This document shows, in pieces, positions 59,215-64,000 of a stretch of 64,000 nt of DNA (positions within the stretch are counted from its first letter, which is position 1; every line of letters begins with the position of its first letter). Below the pieces are notes generated by a model. It was not told where the DNA came from and searched no databases. It saw only the letters and a program-made list of their open reading frames with translations. The stretch comes from Pseudoduganella buxea (lineage in GTDB: Bacteria > Pseudomonadota > Gammaproteobacteria > Burkholderiales > Burkholderiaceae_D). The stretch spans positions 148,600-212,599 of the forward strand of contig NZ_WNKZ01000001.1 in NCBI RefSeq assembly GCF_009720835.1, read 5' to 3'. The position numbers were made by a program, and so were the translations under genes.

Positions 59215-60282
59215 ATGAATCGCCGCACACTGTTCGCCCTGGCCGCATCCTTCGCCTTCGCCGCATCCGCGCAAGCGGCCGACCCCTTGAAGGTTGCCTT
59301 CGTCTATATCGGCCCGGTGGGCGACGCCGGCTGGACCTACGCCCACGAGCAGGGCCGCCTGGCCATGGAAAAGGCGCTGGCCGGCAAGGTCAAGTCCACC
59401 TACGTGGAGAACGTGCCCGAAGGGGCCGACTCGGAACGCGTGATCCGCAAGCTGGCGGCGGACGGCAACAAGCTCATTTTCACCACCTCCTTCGGCTACA
59501 TGAACGCCACCGAGAAGGTCGCCAAGGCCTTCCCGAACGTGGTGTTCGAACATGCCACGGGTTTTAAAACGGCCAAGAACATGGGCGTGTTCGAGACGCG
59601 CATGTACGAAGGTGCCTATCTGCTCGGCGTCGTCGCGGGCAAGATGACGAAGTCGAACACCCTGGGCATGGTGGCCTCCTTCCCCGTGCCGGAAGTGATC
59701 CGCAATATCAACGCCTTCACCCTGGGCGCGCAAAGCGTCAACCCGGCCGTCAAGATGAAGGTGCTGTGGGTGAACAGCTGGTACGACCCGGCCAAGGAAC
59801 GCCAGGCGGCCGAGACGCTGATGGCGCAAGGCGCCGACGTGCTGACGCAGAACACGGACTCCCCGGCCACCTTGCAGGCGGCGCAGGAAAAGGGCAAGTA
59901 CGCCTTCGGCTGGGATTCGGACATGCAGCGCTTCGCACCGAAGGCCCACCTGACGGCCAGCACCAACCACTGGGGCGACTACTACACGAAGACGGCGCAG
60001 GCGGTCATCGACGGCAAGTGGAAGTCGGGCGAAGTGCGCGGCGGCCTGCAGGAAGGCATGGTCAAGATGTCGCCACTGAACCCGGTGGTGCCGGCGGACG
60101 CGGCCAAGATCTTCGAGGAGAAGAAGGCGGCCATCACGAGCGGAAAGATGCGTCCCTTCCAGGGCCCGCTGAAGGACCAGTCGGGCGCCATCAAGGTGCC
60201 GGCCGGATCGGAGGTGGCGTTGAAGGACCTGCTGTCGATGAACTGGTATGTGCAGGGCGTCGAAGGGAAGATTCCGAAGTGA
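59215..60282 (+). CDS. BMP-family ABC transporter substrate-binding protein
   Basis: This periplasmic protein has 355 residues with a signal peptide (MNRRTLFALAASFAFAASAQA). KVAFVYIGPVGDAGWTYAHE is the start of the BMP/PnrA fold, and AADGNKLIFTTSFGYMN, VAGKMTKSNTLGMVASFP and TQNTDSPATLQAAQEKGKYA follow. Family members bind purine nucleosides or related ligands. GAGGACC precedes the ATG. It is the natural partner for the permeases and ATPase on the other strand. Its stop overlaps the next gene's GTG start. Confidence 0.92.
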   Translation: MNRRTLFALAASFAFAASAQAADPLKVAFVYIGPVGDAGWTYAHEQGRLAMEKALAGKVKSTYVENVPEGADSERVIRKLAADGNKLIFTTSFGYMNATEKVAKAFPNVVFEHATGFKTAKNMGVFETRMYEGAYLLGVVAGKMTKSNTLGMVASFPVPEVIRNINAFTLGAQSVNPAVKMKVLWVNSWYDPAKERQAAETLMAQGADVLTQNTDSPATLQAAQEKGKYAFGWDSDMQRFAPKAHLTASTNHWGDYYTKTAQAVIDGKWKSGEVRGGLQEGMVKMSPLNPVVPADAAKIFEEKKAAITSGKMRPFQGPLKDQSGAIKVPAGSEVALKDLLSMNWYVQGVEGKIPK

Positions 60283-60767
60283 GCACGGGAGATCTGACTG
60301 CGCAAGACGAGCGCCACCTGGCCGATGTGATCGCGCTGGCCCAGCGCTCGCGCGATACGGGCCACCATCCGTTCGCGGCGCTGGTGGTCGCAGCCGACGG
60401 CCACGTCATCGCCGAAGCGATGAACGCCTCCAGCAGCGACCGCACCGCGCACGCGGAGATGAACGCGCTGCGCCAGGCGTCTTCGCAATACGACCCGGCC
60501 GACCTGGCCGGCGCCACCCTGTACAGCAGCGCCGAACCCTGCGCCATGTGCGCCGGCGCCACGTACTGGGCCGGCGTCGGCCGCGTCGTCTACGCGCTGT
60601 CGGAAGCGAGCCTGCTGGCGCTGACGGGCAGCGACCCGGAAAACCCTACCTTGTCGCTACCGTGCCGGCAGGTCTTCGCCACCGGCCAGCGTCCCACGGA
60701 AGTCATCGGCCCCGTGCGCGAGGCGGAAGCCAGCGTCGCGCATGCGGGGTTCTGGCGCAAGGGCTAA
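60279..60767 (+). CDS. Cytidine/guanine-deaminase-fold nucleoside deaminase
   Basis: This is a zinc deaminase of 162 residues. THAEMNAL-like segment RTAHAEMNALRQ supplies the His ligand and catalytic Glu, and SSAEPCAMCAGATYWAG the two Cys ligands (PCxxC). The overall layout is close to GuaD/TadA-type deaminases. The start is a GTG (STGDLTAQDE follows) that overlaps the binding-protein stop as GTGA, with GAAGGGAAG upstream. Being coupled to a BMP-type binding protein suggests it deaminates an imported purine or pyrimidine; guanine, adenosine or cytidine cannot be told apart. Confidence 0.87.
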   Translation: MSTGDLTAQDERHLADVIALAQRSRDTGHHPFAALVVAADGHVIAEAMNASSSDRTAHAEMNALRQASSQYDPADLAGATLYSSAEPCAMCAGATYWAGVGRVVYALSEASLLALTGSDPENPTLSLPCRQVFATGQRPTEVIGPVREAEASVAHAGFWRKG

Positions 60768-60771
60768 AGCC

Positions 60772-60818
60772 GAGCCCGTGTCGACATCGGTGCCTGACCC
60801 CGATGTCGACACGGGCTC
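60772..60818. repeat. Long inverted repeat, GTGCCTGACCCC-containing variant
   Basis: Nineteen-base perfect arms (60772-60790 and 60800-60818, GAGCCCGTGTCGACATCGG and its complement) lie between convergent genes. The central TGCCTGACC and the GTGTC-rich arms relate it to the units near 828 and 4701. It could terminate both the deaminase and ung transcripts. Confidence 0.75.
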
Positions 60819-60822
60819 ATCC

Positions 60823-61485
60823 TCAAGCCCAGACGATCGGCGCCTGCCCCGTCTTCTCCAGATACGCATTCGCCTGTGAAAACGGCCGGCTGCCGAAAAA
60901 GCCCCGGTGAGCCGACAGGGGCGACGGGTGCGGCGACGTGATGACGTGGTGCTTCGCCGTGTCGATCAGCGCTTTCTTGGCAATCGCGTAGCTGCCCCAC
61001 AGGATGAACACGAGGTGCTCACGGTCGCGCGACAGGGCGCTGATGGCGCTGTCCGTGAACTGCTCCCAGCCCTTGCGGCCATGCGAGCCGGCGGCGCCCG
61101 CGCGCACCGTCAGCACGCTGTTGAGCAGGAACACGCCTTGCTCGGCCCAGTCGGACAAGTCGGTGCGGGTGCGCCGCACGCCGACGTCGCTTTCCAGCTC
61201 CTTGAACATATTGCGCAGGCTGGGCTGCGGCTGGTTGCCGTCCGGGACGGAGAAGCAGAAGCCCATCGCCGCACCGGGCGTGTGATACGGGTCCTGGCCC
61301 AGGATGACGACCTTGACCTCATCAAACGGCGTCAGGTCGAAGGCGCGGAAGATGTCCTTGCCGGGCGGGCAGCAATGCTCGCTGGCGTATTCGGCGCGGA
61401 CGAATTCCGTCAGCGCCGTCCAGTAGGGCTGCTCGAACTGGTCCTGCAGGTGGGTCTTCCAGCTATCTTCGATGCGCACGTTCAT
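60823..61485 (-). CDS. ung: Uracil-DNA glycosylase
   Basis: Ung excises uracil from DNA. The protein has 220 residues of family 1. VVILGQDPYHTPGAAMGFCF gives the water-activating Asp and the uracil-binding loop, FSVPDGNQPQPSLRNMFKEL follows, LLNSVLTVRAGAAGSH has the Asn-containing motif, and SPHPSPLSAHRGFFG is the minor-groove loop with its His. The ATG at 61485 begins MNVRIEDSWK. Confidence 0.96.
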   Translation of the reverse strand: MNVRIEDSWKTHLQDQFEQPYWTALTEFVRAEYASEHCCPPGKDIFRAFDLTPFDEVKVVILGQDPYHTPGAAMGFCFSVPDGNQPQPSLRNMFKELESDVGVRRTRTDLSDWAEQGVFLLNSVLTVRAGAAGSHGRKGWEQFTDSAISALSRDREHLVFILWGSYAIAKKALIDTAKHHVITSPHPSPLSAHRGFFGSRPFSQANAYLEKTGQAPIVWA

Positions 61486-61512
61486 GTTCTTCGGTGGTTG
61501 GGATGCGGATAT

Positions 61513-61538
61513 GAAAACGGCGGCCCGCAGGCCGCCGT
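61513..61538 (-). terminator. Rho-independent terminator after lipA
   Basis: On the minus strand, ACGGCGGCC and GGCCGCCGT (61530-61538 and 61517-61525) form a 9-base GC stem with a four-base loop, followed by TTTTC. It separates lipA from ung. The remainder of the 161-base gap shows no gene. Confidence 0.75.
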
Positions 61539-61646
61539 CCGTACAGACAGGTCTTGTCGGTCCAGTTCGCGCGGGTGGCGGGCACCTGCGTTGGAACGGA
61601 AGCCGGCTGAATGTGGCGGAGCCGGGATTATAGCCGGCCGCCGGGC

Positions 61647-62633
61647 TTACACAGCTTCCAGCAACCCATGCGCCTGTTCATCGGCATGGTACGAGCTGCG
61701 CACCATGGCGCCGACGGCGGCGTGGCCGAAGCCCATCTTGTAGGCTTCTTCCTCGAACATCTTGAACACGTCCGGGTGGACGTAGCGGCGCACCGGCAGG
61801 TGGCTGTTCGATGGGGCCAGGTACTGGCCGATCGTCAGCATGTCGATATCGTGCTCGCGCATGTCGCGCATCACCTGCAGGATTTCCTCGTCCGTCTCGC
61901 CCAGGCCGACCATCAGGCCGGACTTGGTCTTGACGTGCGGGTACATGGCCTTGAAGTCCTTCAGCAGCTTCAGCGAATGCATGTAGTCGGCGCCGGGGCG
62001 GGCTTCCTTGTACAGGCGCGGCACCGTTTCCAGGTTGTGGTTCATCACGTCCGGCAGGCCGTCGGCGAAGATGTTCAGGGCCTTTTCCAGGCGGCCGCGG
62101 AAGTCCGGCACCAGCACTTCGATCTGGGTGCGTGGCGACAGGGCCTTGGTCTTCTGGATGCACTCGACGAAGTGGCCGGCGCCGCCGTCACGCAGGTCGT
62201 CGCGGTCGACCGACGTGATGACGACGTACGACAGGCGCAGCTTGGCGATGGTGTTGGCCAGGTTGCCTGGCTCGTTCACGTCGAGCGGGTCCGGACGGCC
62301 GTGGCCGACGTCGCAGAACGGGCAGCGGCGGGTGCACTTGTCGCCCATGATCATGAAGGTGGCCGTGCCCTTGCCGAAGCATTCGCCGATATTCGGGCAG
62401 GACGCTTCCTCGCAGACGGTGACGAGCTTGTTCTCGCGCAGGATGTCCTTGATTTCATAGAAGCGGCTCGAGGCCGATGCCGCCTTGACGCGGATCCATT
62501 CCGGCTTCTTCAGGCGCTCCACCTGCTCGATCGGCACGATCTTGATCGGGATGCGCGAGGTCTTGCTGGCGCCTTTTTGCTTCTCGCTGGGGTTGTAAGC
62601 AGGGGCGTTGCTGGAAGTGGTCTCGGTAGTCAT
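61647..62633 (-). CDS. lipA: Lipoyl synthase
   Basis: LipA is the radical-SAM enzyme that inserts two sulfurs into protein-bound octanoyl groups. The protein has 328 residues. [13 protein letters not shown] provides the auxiliary-cluster cysteines, and [10 protein letters not shown] the CxxxCxxC site for SAM. The C-terminal [12 protein letters not shown] carries the Ser ligand of the auxiliary cluster. It lies 44 bases after lipB on the same strand. Confidence 0.97.
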   Translation of the reverse strand: MTTETTSSNAPAYNPSEKQKGASKTSRIPIKIVPIEQVERLKKPEWIRVKAASASSRFYEIKDILRENKLVTVCEEASCPNIGECFGKGTATFMIMGDKCTRRCPFCDVGHGRPDPLDVNEPGNLANTIAKLRLSYVVITSVDRDDLRDGGAGHFVECIQKTKALSPRTQIEVLVPDFRGRLEKALNIFADGLPDVMNHNLETVPRLYKEARPGADYMHSLKLLKDFKAMYPHVKTKSGLMVGLGETDEEILQVMRDMREHDIDMLTIGQYLAPSNSHLPVRRYVHPDVFKMFEEEAYKMGFGHAAVGAMVRSSYHADEQAHGLLEAV

Positions 62634-62677
62634 GACAGGCTTGCCCTTGCGGGCTTTTCAAGTGAATTTGAATGGAA

Positions 62678-63379
62678 CTATGCGGCCTTGGCGGCTTCGG
62701 CGCCAGGATCGGTAACGGCGCTCGCGTCGAGCTGGGCGACCAGCCGGTGCGCCAGCGCCAGCTGCACGTCGGCCAGCGGCGCGTCGACGCCCATGGTGCG
62801 CATGTCGACGGTTTCCAGGCCGGCATAGCCGCAGGGATTGATCCAGGTGAACGGCGCCAGGTCCATCGCCACGTTCAGCGATACGCCGTGGTAGGTGCAG
62901 CCGTTACCCCGTACCTTCAGGCCCAGCGCGGCGATCTTGGCGCCCCGTTTCGGGCCACCGGCGATGTAGATGCCGGGCGCGCCGTCGATCCGTTCGCCGT
63001 CGAGATTATACGCGGCCAGCACATCGATGATGGCCTGCTCGATCTTGGTCACGAACTGGCGCGCATACAGCTTGCCGCCCGGTTTATTGCGGCGCAGGTC
63101 CATCAGCAGGTAGATGACGACCTGGCCCGGGCCGTGGTACGTTACCTCGCCGCCCCGGTCGGTCTGCACCACGGGAACCTGCGTGGCGCCGGCCAGCAGG
63201 TGGCCACGGTCCGCACCCAGGCCCAGGGTGAACACGGGCGGATGCTCGACGATCCACAGTTCGTCGGGCGTATCGGCCGTGCGCGCGTCGGTGAACGCGC
63301 GCATGGCGGCGAAGGTCGGTTCGTAGTCGGCGTGACCGAGGTGGCGGATCACCGCCGGTTCGGGTCGGATGGTGGACAT
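62678..63379 (-). CDS. lipB: Octanoyl-[ACP]:protein N-octanoyltransferase
   Basis: LipB moves octanoyl from ACP to lipoyl domains and supplies LipA's substrate. The protein has 233 residues. [18 protein letters not shown] is the family signature, and [20 protein letters not shown] plus [11 protein letters not shown] hold the catalytic Lys and Cys. It is followed by lipA and preceded after 88 bases by a ybeD-like gene, the common ybeD-lipB-lipA order. Confidence 0.95.
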   Translation of the reverse strand: MSTIRPEPAVIRHLGHADYEPTFAAMRAFTDARTADTPDELWIVEHPPVFTLGLGADRGHLLAGATQVPVVQTDRGGEVTYHGPGQVVIYLLMDLRRNKPGGKLYARQFVTKIEQAIIDVLAAYNLDGERIDGAPGIYIAGGPKRGAKIAALGLKVRGNGCTYHGVSLNVAMDLAPFTWINPCGYAGLETVDMRTMGVDAPLADVQLALAHRLVAQLDASAVTDPGAEAAKAA

Positions 63380-63467
63380 GGGCAGGCTGCGTTGGTCAGA
63401 GCCCTGCCATTATACGCCCGCCGTCCCGGCCTTGCTCAAGCAAGAGGCAGCGGCCCGGGTCAAGCCT

Positions 63468-63743
63468 TTACAGGACTACCTTCACCATCGGATGGCCGGA
63501 CAGCTCGGCATACAGCGCGTCGAGCTGCTCGCGGCTGGTCGCCAGCACCGTTACCGTCAGGCCCGTGTAGTTGCCGCTCGACGAAGGGCGGATTTCCAGC
63601 TTGCCTTCGTGGAAAGTGGGGTCGTGGCGGACGATGACTTCGACGATGGTCGCGGTGAATGCCTCGTGGGTGGGGCCCATCACCTTGATCGGGAAGTCGC
63701 TCGGGTATTCGATGAGGGACTCGTTGGGAGGGATCGCAGCCAT
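63468..63743 (-). CDS. YbeD/DUF493 family protein
   Basis: This is a 91-residue alpha-beta protein of the UPF0250 group, with an ACT-like fold. SLIEYPSDFPIKVMGPTHEA, SGNYTGLTVTVLATSREQLD and LYAELSGHPMVKVVL are typical. Function is not settled; in E. coli ybeD stands upstream of lipB, as here. Confidence 0.92.
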   Translation of the reverse strand: MAAIPPNESLIEYPSDFPIKVMGPTHEAFTATIVEVIVRHDPTFHEGKLEIRPSSSGNYTGLTVTVLATSREQLDALYAELSGHPMVKVVL

Positions 63744-63943
63744 ATGTATTCCAATCGTTGATGAGCTAATGAAGCGGCGCCGGTGCGCCAGCCGGTATTG
63801 TAGCCAAAGGATGTGGGGACCGTTTCGCCAAAAAAAAGGTTCTTCACGGATTGACGTGAAGGCGAGGCTGAAGTGAGGAAAGCGGTGAAGAAGAGATAGA
63901 CTTGTTGTGCGACCAACAGTTCTTAACTCAACCCACCGCTTTC

Positions 63944-64000
63944 ATGGCAAATCATAATCTTGAGCTCCCGTTCTGGGAAGGCTTTTCCGTTACCTACATT
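63944..64000 (+). CDS. Possible start of a gene running off the right edge
   Basis: From the ATG at 63944 the frame stays open to the edge (19 codons, MANHNLELPFWEGFSVTYI). No ribosome site is visible and the base composition is lower in GC than the rest of the window. It may be a real gene of an AT-richer segment or chance. The ~200 bases before it hold no gene I can support. Confidence 0.3.
   Translation, partial: MANHNLELPFWEGFSVTYI

Overview
The window is a GC-rich, densely coding stretch of chromosome, probably from a beta-proteobacterium of the Oxalobacteraceae (Massilia/Duganella/Janthinobacterium-like). That placement is inferred from protein character, the yraLMNOP-type block, the complete leucine (liu) pathway and dispersed GGGGTCAGACCCC-type intergenic palindromes; no rRNA is present to confirm it. 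I count about 55 protein genes and one tRNA-Pro. I see no CRISPR array, prophage, insertion sequence or classical defence system, and no intergenic gap exceeds 300 bases.

Layout. 1-6014: the end of isovaleryl-CoA dehydrogenase, isocitrate dehydrogenase kinase/phosphatase (aceK), a thiolase, an SDR enzyme and a second acyl-CoA dehydrogenase. 6156-9114: an RstA/RstB-like two-component pair split by a secreted-protein gene on the opposite strand. 9121-12398: a YihY-family membrane protein and the malic enzyme MaeB. 12414-34784: a long cell-wall section. It holds an LD-carboxypeptidase, a TonB receptor, a peptide-binding protein, an SpmAB-like membrane protein next to a PBP4-type carboxypeptidase, and a seven-gene same-strand cluster: murQ, AmpG-like MFS, DigH-like glycosidase, BadF-type sugar kinase, lipoprotein amidase, LysR regulator and VanX-like dipeptidase. 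A GntR/UTRA regulator, a serine hydrolase and a D-amino-acid dehydrogenase follow.

34930-46247: a leucine-catabolic operon (liuB, liuC, liuD, ghrA-like, liuE) with the biotin genes bioA, bioF, bioD and bioB inserted between liuC and liuD. LiuB/LiuD form a biotin enzyme, so cofactor synthesis and the enzyme that uses it appear co-expressed. The operon ends at a strong bidirectional terminator shared with tRNA-Pro. 46557-52234: a TonB-like protein, a GST, and the conserved order rsmI / lpoA-like / yraN / diaA / dolP-like, then a TlpA-type thioredoxin.

52245-60767: a DUF5710 protein, a thioesterase with a 41-residue membrane peptide, then a nucleoside-type uptake system: an ATPase and two permeases on the minus strand; a GntR/FCD regulator, Tsx-like porin, BMP-type binding protein and nucleoside deaminase on the plus strand. 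TTGTATACAA-like boxes flank the regulator on both sides. 60823-63743: ung, lipA, lipB and a ybeD-like gene on the minus strand. The last ~200 bases are AT-richer and may begin an unrelated gene.

The most notable items are the liu-bio superoperon, with a palindromic TTTACGTTTACGTCAA-type site inside the preceding ychJ-like gene, and the compact peptidoglycan salvage cluster.
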